This document shows, in pieces, positions 23,425-33,192 of a DNA stretch of 64,000 nt (its first letter is position 1; the number at the start of each line of letters is the position of its first letter). The stretch is taken from assembly GCA_030374765.1 (NCBI GenBank), contig JARGXX010000092.1, forward strand, positions 2,392,001 to 2,456,000. Direction: 5' to 3'. A program made the position numbers and the translations under genes. This DNA comes from Agarophyton chilense. Taxonomy: Eukaryota; Rhodophyta; Florideophyceae; Gracilariales; Gracilariaceae. The notes beneath the pieces were generated by a model, which was given only the letters and a program-made list of their open reading frames with translations, was not told the DNA's origin and made no database searches.

Positions 23425-26400
23425 CTAATCTACAAGATTCACATGAAAGGTCTGTGTTTGTGGTTTTGGAACCCTGGGCCAATGAGCGTAGTCGTTTCCA
23501 TAGTCTATTAGCACTTCTTCTTCTCGCTCGATGGTTCGGGTGGCCACTATTGTGATAAGGTGGTAGTCTTGGATTCCTGACTTTGAGTTTTTCAAAGTAG
23601 ACGAAAGGCGCGCTACTACATTTGGTGTGCGAGGGTTTGGGAGTACCTTGTCCCGTAAGGCCTGAATGTCGAGGTCCTCTGGGCGGTATTGGGCATCATT
23701 GATGATTCCGCCAACACAGAACGGGGCAGGCGTGATCCACATGGAGTGGGTTCCACGGTCTCCCGGGGTGGGCAGTCTGACAAAGTCCGGGCCTGTCACT
23801 CGGATTTCCATGGAAGTGGAGTTGAAGCGCTCCACGGTGACGGCGAGCAAACCGTTGGCATACGAAGACTGTGTGGCGGAGCGTTTGGAGAGGTCGTGGT
23901 AGACGAGGGTTCCATAAAAGTAGCACACTGTGTCGCCTTCATTAAACTGGCGTGCGGCAAAGACACCGTCTCCCGCCAAGGGGTGTCGGATGTCGGACTT
24001 TTTGGTATACACTCCATGGGCATACCCTTCTATGGCCAGTAACGTATCCGGATCGATCTGAGTGAGAAGGCCCTGTTTCTCTCGCGGCCATTCATGCACC
24101 GGTTTAGTGCGGCAAACGGCTGCAAACTCACGGTCTTTCCACAAGTTGCAGAGAAAGGAAGCGAGCGGCGCAGGAAAAATTTGGTACTGTGGCAGACCGG
24201 GAGGCGCGGTCCAAAGGTATTTCGATCGCAGGTCCGTGTTCGGTATTGAGCGAACTACGCGATTGAACTTGGCGATGAGATGGTGCGGCACTTCAATGTC
24301 GGTGCTGTTCTGTAAAACGGTTTTGATAAAGTGAACGACAGCATTGTGTTTTGCGTGAGCGTAACACACTGCGTCTTTCTCGCACCCCAAAAAGCGTCTG
24401 TGACCTGGGAGCTCCATGCACGCCAAAGCGGTGGAACCCGTTCCGGCAAATAAATCCACCACCATGTCGCCAGGCTGAGAATAGCGGCTTATGAGTTCCT
24501 TGAGTAGAGCACGACTCTTCTGCTCCGGGCGTACTTTTTCAGTGACGGCGTTGTGATTGTTGGTGACAGAATGCAGGCGATTCCAACGCAGGGTCTCGCC
24601 AGCGGCTAGTCCCGGCACGTTATCAATCACGTTCTTGTAAGCCGGGTAGCGAGAAGGAACGTAGTTGTAGTTAACGAGGTTTACGCGAGCCAGGTTTTCA
24701 TCGTGAGTGAGCCCCGTTTTGATGCCGTGAATGGCGTACTCGGTGATGGGCAACGGCGACGTTCGCAGCCCGCGGTGGCTCCCAGTAGGATGGGAGGCGG
24801 CGCGGACGAAAACCAACGGCACAGGGTCCACCTTGAACAGCGCAGTTTGGGACTCGGAAATGCTTTTGAAGCACGACAACCACGGCCTGAACTGGCGAAT
24901 GGAGCAAAAGAGAATAAAGTGGCCGCCAGGGCACAACAGCTCGCCAATAACCTGCGCCGTGCGCTTCATATCGTCTTGGGAAATGGCGTCGTGGTTGCTG
25001 TTGTGGCGGCCAGCTAAGGAACGAATGTTGTAAGGCGGGTCGGTGAGGACCAGTTGCACTGCTCCGACTGGAGATGAGGCGGTAGTTCGTTTGATAATAT
25101 CCACCTGTACGAATTCTTTGAAATCGACACCGTAGAGGCGAATATGCTTTTCCATTTCGTCCTCCGCCTCTTGTAGAGCGTTGAGAGTAGTAGTTTGGGT
25201 GAAGGAGTGCGGCGGGAGGACGCGAGTTTCGTTGACGTTGTAGGGAAGATTTGGGGGTTGGGGAGGAGGTGAGGGACCAGCGGCGTTGGCGCGTTCCGAC
25301 GACGACGGTAGTGGCGCTGCCGGATCAGGCGGAGGTTGCTGCTGTGACTCGTTCATAATGATGTCCACCAACTCGGCTTCTTTTTTGGCTATCTCCACGA
25401 CCGGGTTGAGGGGTTGGCCCGGAATAGGGCCGACCATGGCCATTCGAATCGGGGTCCAAAGTGGCAGACCGAACGTCGTGAAGCGGTGAGGGTACACGTC
25501 GACGGTCGAGTTATACTCGAATTGCGTCAAAGATTGCCAGCGAGCGGTTTCATCCATTTCGTATAGGAAGTCGTTGAAAAGCAGGCGGTGAAGGTCGTTC
25601 AAAAATTCGGAAGCTAGCACGCGTAGATTGCGGTCAACCTCGTCGGTGTGGGACCAGGCGACGCTGTCCACTTCAGATTGGACTTTGGAAGGCTGTGCCT
25701 TCTTGGCAAATGTGGTAGTTTGCGATAAAGGGGCGTAGCCTTCCCCGCGGCGTTCGAGAGCGTGGTAGGTTAGGGTGTTGCTGTCGAACAAGATGTACGG
25801 AGCGAGCATGTGCTCCAGTGAGTCATACCCAAGATGGCGGCAGAACACATTCCAAGAGGTCACAAGCTTGTGCACGACAAATGAAATTCGCTCGCACGTT
25901 TCGTGCTTAAAGTTTTGCAACGAAGCCAACATAGAGGTCGCGGTTGCAACGCCGGTATTGAGGCGTTGTTTCTTGGTCTGGCGCGATTTGAGTTTCTCGC
26001 GTTTGAGAGTGTAGATCATCGACAGGTACAAAACCATTTCAAAACGAGATGCCTCAACGGTAGTGGAGAATCGTGAGCGACTGTCCTTGGAAGTTTGCGA
26101 CTGCGGAGGCAGAATGCGCGATTTGAGGAAGGACGACAAGAGAGCCGTTTTCGGAATGAGCAAGTCGACTTGACGGCTGGGGCGGCGGCGATTTGTAGGC
26201 GCATTGGAAGAACGAGCACTTGCACGGGTGGTACCATTACCAGCAGCAGAAGACGGTTGCTGCTCAGAAGTATTGTTTGAAGCTTGGATTTGGAGGTAGA
26301 GCTGGTACAAGTCCCTGAGACGCCGGTCGTTGCTACCATCGTCGAGGTCCACACATCTGGCCATGAGGTACACCTGAGAAAAGTAGTTGTTTTTGAGGAG

Positions 26401-26622
26401 GCTGTGTTGTATCTCCGTGTTGGTGTACTTGCCGTGCTTTTCAGATGGCACGACCAAGGAGCAAACTTCCTCTGCAGCTGGCACAGAGCCTCGGTTCTGA
26501 ACTGCGAAGTAGACCAAGTCCAGGTACTGCAGCGCGCGGGCGTTGGGATCATCGGGGCGCATGCGGGCGTACGCGTCGCGCAGCGGCAAGAACAAACCAA
26601 TGAGACCTTCGGTGGTGACCAT
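23425..26622 (-). CDS. Beta-class DNA methyltransferase fused to SET domain
   Basis: About 1065 aa from the first ATG (26622). Residues 1-500 are unrecognised, with a Ser/Gln-rich stretch near 115-150 and a Pro-rich stretch near 425-460. At about 523-533 is VLTDPPYNI (motif IV), and at about 720-735 VVDLFAGTGSTALAC (motif I, SAM binding) followed by FLGCEKD. Motif IV before motif I is the beta arrangement seen in bacterial CcrM-type enzymes; DPPY is usual for N6-adenine methylation, SPPY for N4-cytosine. From about 884 to 1050 is a SET domain: GDGVFAARQFNEGDTVCYFYG, then GGIINDAQYR in the place of the usual NHS motif, and TRTIEREEEVLIDYG at the end. SET enzymes methylate lysines, usually on histones. 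The frame is intact. Predicted: nuclear dual writer of DNA and histone marks. Substrate sites are unknown; the NHS variant may alter or remove SET activity. Confidence 0.85.
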   Translation of the reverse strand: MVTTEGLIGLFLPLRDAYARMRPDDPNARALQYLDLVYFAVQNRGSVPAAEEVCSLVVPSEKHGKYTNTEIQHSLLKNNYFSQVYLMARCVDLDDGSNDRRLRDLYQLYLQIQASNNTSEQQPSSAAGNGTTRASARSSNAPTNRRRPSRQVDLLIPKTALLSSFLKSRILPPQSQTSKDSRSRFSTTVEASRFEMVLYLSMIYTLKREKLKSRQTKKQRLNTGVATATSMLASLQNFKHETCERISFVVHKLVTSWNVFCRHLGYDSLEHMLAPYILFDSNTLTYHALERRGEGYAPLSQTTTFAKKAQPSKVQSEVDSVAWSHTDEVDRNLRVLASEFLNDLHRLLFNDFLYEMDETARWQSLTQFEYNSTVDVYPHRFTTFGLPLWTPIRMAMVGPIPGQPLNPVVEIAKKEAELVDIIMNESQQQPPPDPAAPLPSSSERANAAGPSPPPQPPNLPYNVNETRVLPPHSFTQTTTLNALQEAEDEMEKHIRLYGVDFKEFVQVDIIKRTTASSPVGAVQLVLTDPPYNIRSLAGRHNSNHDAISQDDMKRTAQVIGELLCPGGHFILFCSIRQFRPWLSCFKSISESQTALFKVDPVPLVFVRAASHPTGSHRGLRTSPLPITEYAIHGIKTGLTHDENLARVNLVNYNYVPSRYPAYKNVIDNVPGLAAGETLRWNRLHSVTNNHNAVTEKVRPEQKSRALLKELISRYSQPGDMVVDLFAGTGSTALACMELPGHRRFLGCEKDAVCYAHAKHNAVVHFIKTVLQNSTDIEVPHHLIAKFNRVVRSIPNTDLRSKYLWTAPPGLPQYQIFPAPLASFLCNLWKDREFAAVCRTKPVHEWPREKQGLLTQIDPDTLLAIEGYAHGVYTKKSDIRHPLAGDGVFAARQFNEGDTVCYFYGTLVYHDLSKRSATQSSYANGLLAVTVERFNSTSMEIRVTGPDFVRLPTPGDRGTHSMWITPAPFCVGGIINDAQYRPEDLDIQALRDKVLPNPRTPNVVARLSSTLKNSKSGIQDYHLITIVATRTIEREEEVLIDYGNDYAHWPRVPKPQTQTFHVNLVD

Positions 26623-27065
26623 CTTGTAAGACGGAACTTGGAGAGATATTCGAAGTGTCGGTGGAGAAGGCTGGGGGCGGAGATAGAGAGATAGAAGGGG
26701 ATGTGATTGAACGAAGAGAGACTTGTTCTTTTGAAGGGGAAATCGGGGGCTGAAGTTGTGCAAGGGCGTCTTGATTGAAGGGGTCGTGGGGTTTAGGGGT
26801 TCAAAGAGCGGGGCCGTTTAGGGGTTTGCGCAATGGTGAGGTCTTGGGCTTTAGCGGGTGCGTGTACGTCAAAGCCGTTCTTGATCGTAACTCGATACCG
26901 CAGCGGGCGCAAGAATCCAAAACAAGCAACACCGCTGAAACAACGACAAAGTTTCGAAAGGAGAACGTTGCCAAGCGGAGAGGACTGCAGAAGAGCGATA
27001 GCCGACAGCTCAAATACGGTCGGGGTCGGTTAACGTGAGATGCAGTTTGAGGGAGCAAAAGGGGG

Positions 27066-27208
27066 ATTGCCTGCAGGCAATAAATTTCAACTGCGAATTA
27101 CGGCTCATAATTTGCACCCCGATTGTTGATTTGCATTATTATTTCGCACTTTCGGGGTGCAAATTATGAGCCGTAATTCGCAGTTGACCAAAAGTGCCCG
27201 CAGGCAAT
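27066..27208. repeat. 143-bp foldback (hairpin) element, copy 1
   Basis: Outer 9-bp inverted ends ATTGCCTGC/GCAGGCAAT enclose 34-bp perfect inverted arms (27086-27119 and the mirror at about 27153-27186, beginning TCAACTGCGAATTACGG) around a 33-nt loop. Four more copies occur at 27840, 33050, 33823 and 34587. Structure is that of a small foldback or MITE-like element. No target duplication is evident. Confidence 0.85.
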
Positions 27209-27839
27209 TTCACTCAATGTGAGCAAACTCGTTTCTCTTCTACCAGGCGCCGTACCAAGGCCATAGACGCTGTATAGAGCCGATTCCCATGCCTGTGTCT
27301 CCCTCTCACGGCTTTATACCGGCGGTAACGAAGGTTATTGAACCTGTTGGGGCTGAACGTCTTTTCTAGCGGCGCCCAACCTTAGACTACCACAGGCGAA
27401 TACTGTGGAATTTGAAAGGTGAACGAGCTTGCGTAAAGGGTGCCGACAGACATGTTTGTGGAAAGACATGTTTTGGTGCACTTCCGAGAATTAGTAGCAT
27501 CTGTATAGAGAGGAGAGTGGTGAGGAAGTTTGGTTTTTTAGAGTACTTGGTTGATATTAAAAAGTTGAATGTATATTAGTTGTGACACGGTGCAGTGGAA
27601 GAAGAAGCGCTGTGCGCGAGTGAAGGGGTTTAGTGAAACATCATTAGGCTTTTGGTTTTGGAATGGGGCTTGAAATGGGTCTACAGAGGCGTATGCGAGA
27701 GACGAGGGGTGTGGTGAGAGTTTAGGAGTGTGGCGCAAATGTAGGGAGCGGCGTGTGGGCGAAGGCGAAAAACGGGGTGTGGGGGGCCCAGGGGGGTGTT
27801 TTTGGATGTGGGCAGACGTAGTCAAAAAGAGCGATTGGG
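27209..27839. repeat. 770-bp unit spacer, left-hand copy
   Basis: Starts cactcaatgtgagcaaactc just after foldback copy 1 and ends gtagtcaaaaagagcgattg just before copy 2. The same spacer, with scattered differences, lies between foldback copies 3 and 4 and copies 4 and 5 to the right of the neighbouring gene. Hairpin plus spacer has a period of about 764-774 bp. Confidence 0.8.
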
Positions 27840-27982
27840 ATTGCCTGCAGGCAATAAATTTCAACTGCGAATTACGGCTCATAATTTGCACCCCGATTGT
27901 TGATTTGCATTATTATTTCGCACTTTCGGGGTGCAAATTATGAGCCGTAATTCGCAGTTGACCAAAAGTGCCCGCAGGCAAT
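27840..27982. repeat. 143-bp foldback element, copy 2
   Basis: Same length and arms as copy 1. DNA to the right (ttgccacacacaac) is not the usual 770-bp spacer, so this marks the point where the array is interrupted by the ParB/dioxygenase gene segment. Confidence 0.85.
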
Positions 27983-28418
27983 TTGCCACACACAACCCCC
28001 CTAAAAATTATAAAATTTGGTGTCTGTGCAGCGGTTTTTTTGGAACGGATCGCGATTGCTGTGACGCGTGTCACGCGTCGTTGGGGTTCAGGTTGCCACT
28101 ACACAACCACTAGGAGCCCTTTTTAGTTTTTCGCGGAAAGGACGGAGTCGAAGTACACCCGTTTACACCCGTTTTCCCCGCCGTCACATTCCTTCCCTTT
28201 CCCGAACTGCAGCCTCTGTCTTGTTTTGTAAACGGATCAAGCGGGCGCCATCAAAGTTCGCATCAAGTCTGCACTTTTACTTGAATCATCTCCCCGCGGG
28301 CCTGAGTTTCGGATCTGCCGTATTTGGCTTTGTGTTCCGCCTTCATTCGCCCGTGTCATAGTTTTTGTTGTCACGCTCTTCTGCGCGCATCTCCCCGGTT
28401 CATATTGTGTGTATTGCA

Positions 28419-31400
28419 ATGCCATCGCGTGGAAAACATCAAAAGATGAAAGCAGCCGACGTCGTGTTTCTTTTGGCGAAAGGCGAAGGGGGAAACCGCC
28501 GGCGCGTCGGAACGGCTGTGTTGATGCCTGGTAGGAAGGAGGGGGAATTGTCCAGGGATATGCATGGATCTAGCCTAAAGAGCTTTGAGGCGGAAGGTGA
28601 GGATTTGGTGAAAGTTCGCAGTGTTAAGATCCTGCCGGGGTTTGACGACATTAGGTACCCGTACCGATTTGGTGGTGTGGAAGAACCGCCTGCAACACTG
28701 GGTGGGGTGTTACCGAATTCTTTTTATTCGTGGGACCTCGGTATGATGGAGGCGATGGAAACAACAGGGGAGGTGGTTGAGGTGGATTCAGATGAATCCG
28801 CTGATGCGGTCGGAAAGAGGAGGAGAAAGTCCCCACCCCCGTCGAAGGGTACTCCCGACGTACAACGGCGTCCACCTACGACGCCCCGAACGGGAAGTCG
28901 TAAGACGAGGTCCCAGAGCCGCCAAGGGCGCGCATCGCAGCGCTCGAATGCATCTGGTTCGACTGCAACTGGTGCTGGGGCAACTGTTGCCACCGTTTCT
29001 CCTGGTACAATTCGACGCACTGGGCGACCTCGTCTGAGGTCTCAACCAACGCCGCGCAGGGGCACATCCGTTTCACGCGCAGTAACGCCACGCCCTCGTA
29101 CGCCACCGGGCGGAACGATTGAAGTGGGTACTTCGGCCGCCAAGGCAGTGGAGGTGGATGAGGACGTCATTTTCACGGGTATGAGGTCGGGCCCGTCGAA
29201 CACCCGGTCATTGTCACAAGCGGTGGAGCCTCCGAAACAGGCTGTTGCGATCCCCACCGATAGCAAGATTGAGCTGAACCACTATAGGCAGGTGAATGCT
29301 ACGGTGGATATCGGCAGAATTCGCTACGGGGAGCATCAAGTGCGGGCATTGAATGGGCAGCACAGGGAGAATTTGAAGGTTATGATGGAGCAGCAAGGTG
29401 TTTTGGGAGCGGTTGGGCGGGTGAGCGTTGCAATCGTGCTCGGCGGCAGATCAGTGGATGAGGTTCTTCAAGGCAATTCAATTACCTGTGAGTGTCTGTT
29501 GGTGGATGGGCTTCATCGTTTGGTGGTGTACCAAGACCTGAGGAACACGTCCCAGAGGTGGAAAAGCATGACCCAAGTGCTGGACGTCGTTCTGTGGTTG
29601 CGACCGGACGGGAAGGACCTCACAAGGAAGGAGCGGTTGAGCATCGGTTGTAAGCTGAACATCATGGCAAGCAACGTGTTGGCGATGTCGTTTGCGGACC
29701 GCGTGCACACCACCGTGTCGTTCATAATGGCGTCAGTGTTGGATGACAAAGTGAAGGTCAAGTCACTGACGTCATATGCGGTGGCAGTAGCGATGCAAGA
29801 GTTTATGCTACTCGGCACATTGGAAACGACGCAACTTCGGCGCTACGCCGACATTGCCCTTGCTCTTGTAAGGAGCCCGGAGTTGCTGAGCAACTTTGAG
29901 AAGGTGTGCAAAGAGGCGCCGAAGTTGGGTCTGTCGCATTTGTCGGACGACCGGTTGTACACACTCGATGAAGGCGGTTTTTTGTTTTGCGTGGAGTGTG
30001 TGAAGGCTTTACTGGGTACCCGCGGGGGTTTCGAAGGGGGGAGAAGGGGCCGGTTCGAGGATATGCGGTATTACTTTTTCAAGTTTGCGCTGCAGGTGTA
30101 CTTCTTTTGCCGACAAGTGGCAGAGAAGAAGGACGTGACGGTTGCCGCCGTGCTCGACACCCAAATGAGCATTGGCGGAGTGGAAACGTCCACCGTGCGG
30201 AACTTCCTCGTCATGAATGTGTCTAAGATGGAGAACTCCGGGAGCGACCGGCAGTGGGAAAGGAAGCTGGAGCGCAAAATGAAGGAAGTGACGGACAGGA
30301 TGGAGGGGTTGTTTGAAGTAGGGAGTGAGGAGAGGAGTAGGGACAGGGTCTCCAGCGAGCCTTCGGGGCAGCATCAAAGTCGGAGCGCTCCGGGACGGGC
30401 GAAGGTGAAGACTGTGGCGCCGTCGCCGGAGGTGGCTGTGTTGGACTTGGACGACGACATGAACTACAACGAGTCGCGTCCAAGGGTGAGCACGCGTAAG
30501 GGGAACGGAAAAAGAACTGTTCCAAGGGTGGAAGAGGTGCCGGTTGGGCGTGCAAGGGGTGTGAAGCGAAAAGCTCCTGACACGAGACTGTCTCCACCCA
30601 GTCGCCGGTCGAAGAGAACCCAACTGGCACAGGAAAGGGAGTTGTTGCAGCGGATGAAGCAGTTGCGGAGAGATACTCTGTTTGAACTGTTGGGGAACCT
30701 GGGAATCCGCGCTGAGAACTTCTCAGACGGCGAGGGTAATGAGGCATTCGTGACGGACGATGCAGTGGGTGAAGGTGTGCAGCAGGGTGGGGAGGGGTCG
30801 ATGAGAGATGCTGACATTGAGCGCCCATTTGACGACTCTAACCCTCCCGATGGACCGCCGCAATGGATGAGGCTGCCAGAAACTTACAAAGGGGCTTCAT
30901 CGCCGGCATGGTGTAATTGGGCAAATGTGCCGCCGAGCATGTTGCCAAAGGATGTTAACGTGATTGAACACGTGCATCCTTGGTTGGACACCATCCATAT
31001 GGCGTCCAAGCACCGAGCTGAATGCCTGACGGCGGAAGAGCTGAAGCTGGTCCACCATCTGGTGTTTTGGCACGCCGCGAAGGAGAAGCATGCGGCGCTG
31101 GAATCTACCAAGGTTCCGGTGTTTGGACAAGTGCTACCGACGAGCGGCAATCCGAAAAGTGAAGAGGAGCGCCTGTGGATGGCAGCGATGGAGCGGGATG
31201 AGTTGGCGTTGGAGTTCTTCGGTGAAAAGCGCAGGGAGCTGCAACACCAAGGGTTCTGCATTTTGGAATCGTTTGCAACCGATGAGGGTGCGCCGAAATG
31301 TTTGAATGGTGGGGATGTGTCTGGGAAAATGCTGCAATGGTTTGAAGACAACTTCAAGCAGCAGCCCGACTTGCGGATTGAATCGAACCGCATAAGATGG

Positions 31401-32312
31401 AACCCGATTATCAACGCCGGATCGGCGGTGGATGGGAAGGATCGGAATGTAGGAGTTGGAAGGTTTATGACGACCCGAGCCGGGATGGTGGATGCAGTAG
31501 AACGCGACCCGCAATTGGAGTGGCTTGTTCGGCGTCGGGCATTGTTGGATGCGCGGCTGGGCCAGATCTTGTGTGCGTTGCGATTGAACAACAACCTCAG
31601 CAACAGCATCAAGATGCATGGGCCGGTGACGGGAGGCAGAGTTTTGTGCACGAGCTTGGAATGCCGGCGGCAAGCTCTTCACACCGACTTTCGAGGGCTG
31701 ACGCACGAAGAAAGGGAGGCCGGAGGGAACCCGGGGTACTTTATGATGGTTTCTGGGCAGTTTTCGTTCCCCATATGGGTGTGCGAAGATTCGCACCGCA
31801 CGGTATTCGGAAGCTTGCAGCGCCTGAAGCAGCTTTCGAAGAGCATGGAGGTGAAAAAGTTGCGAGTGCCGCCGTTCTCTGTTTTCATTGGCAGGGGAGA
31901 CGTGTTCCACGCTGGAGCTTCTTACGAAGACGGGTACATGGAGCGTGAGCTGGTCCGCTACCACATGTACATGGTGCCTGACGGATATCAGCTCCCTGAT
32001 GCAGTTCACCGGCAACAGGGATTCACTCCGCGGTTTGTGTCCAATGATGACGTGGACCTACAAGCCGAAGAGGAATATGAAGGACTGGGGGAACAAGGGA
32101 CCAAGAATAACTCCGGAGAGGACGATGCGCAGTCGCCGATAGAAGCAGACGAGATAGAAGCGATGGAGGTGGCCAACGACGAATCGGATTTAGACGCGGA
32201 GATTTTGCAATTGGTGGGAGGGGACAACAACGGCTATGCAGGGGCTGATAGCGATGGCATTCATGAGTCTGACTGGGTCGTCAGTGATGAATCTGAAGCC
32301 AATAACGCATGA
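28419..32312 (+). CDS. ParB-like domain plus putative 2OG-Fe(II) dioxygenase protein
   Basis: About 1297 aa from the first ATG (28419); the frame is open 18 codons further upstream without an ATG. In order (numbering from ATG): basic Ser/Pro/Arg-rich region at 130-240 with an AT-hook-like RRTGRPRLRS near 199; a ParB/Srx-like domain at about 295-460 with VDIGRIRYGEHQVR, and VDGLHRLVVY near 362, the usual dGxHR motif; basic linkers with likely nuclear signals near 690-760; then a C-terminal domain with LHTDF (His/Asp near 1088/1090), RVPPFSVFIGRGDVFHAG (His near 1164) and Arg near 1180 in RYHMYMV. The HxD...H...R order and spacing fit a double-stranded beta-helix 2OG-Fe(II) oxygenase, the fold of TET/JBP and AlkB enzymes, but the subfamily is not identified. 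The acidic tail is Asp/Glu-rich. Intact and intron-free. Inferred role: DNA-binding oxidase acting on nucleic acid or chromatin; other substrates are possible. Confidence 0.75.
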   Translation: MPSRGKHQKMKAADVVFLLAKGEGGNRRRVGTAVLMPGRKEGELSRDMHGSSLKSFEAEGEDLVKVRSVKILPGFDDIRYPYRFGGVEEPPATLGGVLPNSFYSWDLGMMEAMETTGEVVEVDSDESADAVGKRRRKSPPPSKGTPDVQRRPPTTPRTGSRKTRSQSRQGRASQRSNASGSTATGAGATVATVSPGTIRRTGRPRLRSQPTPRRGTSVSRAVTPRPRTPPGGTIEVGTSAAKAVEVDEDVIFTGMRSGPSNTRSLSQAVEPPKQAVAIPTDSKIELNHYRQVNATVDIGRIRYGEHQVRALNGQHRENLKVMMEQQGVLGAVGRVSVAIVLGGRSVDEVLQGNSITCECLLVDGLHRLVVYQDLRNTSQRWKSMTQVLDVVLWLRPDGKDLTRKERLSIGCKLNIMASNVLAMSFADRVHTTVSFIMASVLDDKVKVKSLTSYAVAVAMQEFMLLGTLETTQLRRYADIALALVRSPELLSNFEKVCKEAPKLGLSHLSDDRLYTLDEGGFLFCVECVKALLGTRGGFEGGRRGRFEDMRYYFFKFALQVYFFCRQVAEKKDVTVAAVLDTQMSIGGVETSTVRNFLVMNVSKMENSGSDRQWERKLERKMKEVTDRMEGLFEVGSEERSRDRVSSEPSGQHQSRSAPGRAKVKTVAPSPEVAVLDLDDDMNYNESRPRVSTRKGNGKRTVPRVEEVPVGRARGVKRKAPDTRLSPPSRRSKRTQLAQERELLQRMKQLRRDTLFELLGNLGIRAENFSDGEGNEAFVTDDAVGEGVQQGGEGSMRDADIERPFDDSNPPDGPPQWMRLPETYKGASSPAWCNWANVPPSMLPKDVNVIEHVHPWLDTIHMASKHRAECLTAEELKLVHHLVFWHAAKEKHAALESTKVPVFGQVLPTSGNPKSEEERLWMAAMERDELALEFFGEKRRELQHQGFCILESFATDEGAPKCLNGGDVSGKMLQWFEDNFKQQPDLRIESNRIRWNPIINAGSAVDGKDRNVGVGRFMTTRAGMVDAVERDPQLEWLVRRRALLDARLGQILCALRLNNNLSNSIKMHGPVTGGRVLCTSLECRRQALHTDFRGLTHEEREAGGNPGYFMMVSGQFSFPIWVCEDSHRTVFGSLQRLKQLSKSMEVKKLRVPPFSVFIGRGDVFHAGASYEDGYMERELVRYHMYMVPDGYQLPDAVHRQQGFTPRFVSNDDVDLQAEEEYEGLGEQGTKNNSGEDDAQSPIEADEIEAMEVANDESDLDAEILQLVGGDNNGYAGADSDGIHESDWVVSDESEANNA

Positions 32313-32949
32313 TGCACCGATGCGGTCTGTTGGAACAGTAGCATATCTAGATACCTTGGAATAAAGTACTCGTTTCTATCCTAAAACCTAACCTTTCATC
32401 GTGCTTCTTCCTCTACTTGTACTAGTAATTCTGGTAGTACAAGTATATGTGCTACTAATACTATTGGTAATCAGCATAAGTAAGAGGTAGTAACACACAT
32501 AGTACTACATCAGTGGTTGTTTTAGTCATACGTAGAACATTTTCTGAATACGGTATTCCAAGTAGATGTGGCGCTTGCAACGGCGCCACTGTATGCAGTA
32601 TAAAACCGTACGATGAGTACACGCGATTGCAACGGGGGGGGACCAGTCAAGGAGGCGGTTTTGTGTTGTGAGGAATATAGAAGTGTTACGAAATGGGGCC
32701 ATTTGACGATTGCAGGCGTAAATGTGGTTTTCAAAAAGGTATCTTATATCGAAAGTTACCCGTACTTTTCCGTGATGATTGTATTAAACGGTAAAGAAAT
32801 CACTGCGTACACGCGTATTGAGGTGGGTCGACGTACTGCAGCTCCGCGTAGAAGTAATGAAAGCACATGCGTGCATATGTAAAGCAATGGCCACTTGAAC
32901 GCGGAATGGCACCCTAGCGCGTGATGTTTACCATGTGCTGTGAAGGCTT
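32313..32949. other. 3' flank of the ParB/dioxygenase gene; no gene recognised
   Basis: Begins with the downstream region of the preceding gene. It includes a run of short ACTA/GTA-rich repeats (about 32412-32475, tactagtaattctggtagta). An 89-codon frame at 32613-32882 has no recognisable feature. Confidence 0.4.
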
Positions 32950-33049
32950 GGTGTTTAAGAATACTTGGTTGAAGGCGAAAAACGGGGTGTGGGGGGCCCA
33001 GGGGGGTGTTTTTGGATGTGGGCAGACGTAGTCAAAAAGGGGGATTGGG

Positions 33050-33192
33050 ATTGCCTGCAGGCAATAAATTTCAACTGCGAATTACGGCTCATAATTTGCA
33101 CCCCGATTGTTGATTTGCATTATTATTTCGCACTTTCGGGGTGCAAATTATGAGCCGTAATTCGCAGTTGACCAAAAGTGCCCGCAGGCAAT
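33050..33192. repeat. 143-bp foldback element, copy 3
   Basis: Identical in layout to copy 1: 9-bp outer ends, 34-bp arms, 33-nt loop. Confidence 0.85.

Larger units (their letters stand above)
26623..28364. other. Divergent intergenic region with two foldback hairpins and one 770-bp unit
   Basis: Separates the methyltransferase-SET gene (minus) from the ParB/dioxygenase gene (plus), so it should hold both promoters. It contains foldback copies 1 and 2 at 27066-27208 and 27840-27982 and the roughly 630-bp spacer between them, which recurs at 33.2-34.6 kb. Traces of GGGTTTAGGGGTTC and CGTTTAGGGGTT occur at about 26790-26826. No coding gene recognised. Confidence 0.6.

Noticed and set aside
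30009-30828. Minus-strand frames of about 200 aa inside the ParB/oxygenase gene
   Set aside because: His/Pro/Ser-rich shadows of the sense frame.
32613-32882. 89-residue frame after the ParB/oxygenase gene
   Set aside because: No recognisable features and no supporting context; left as unassigned.
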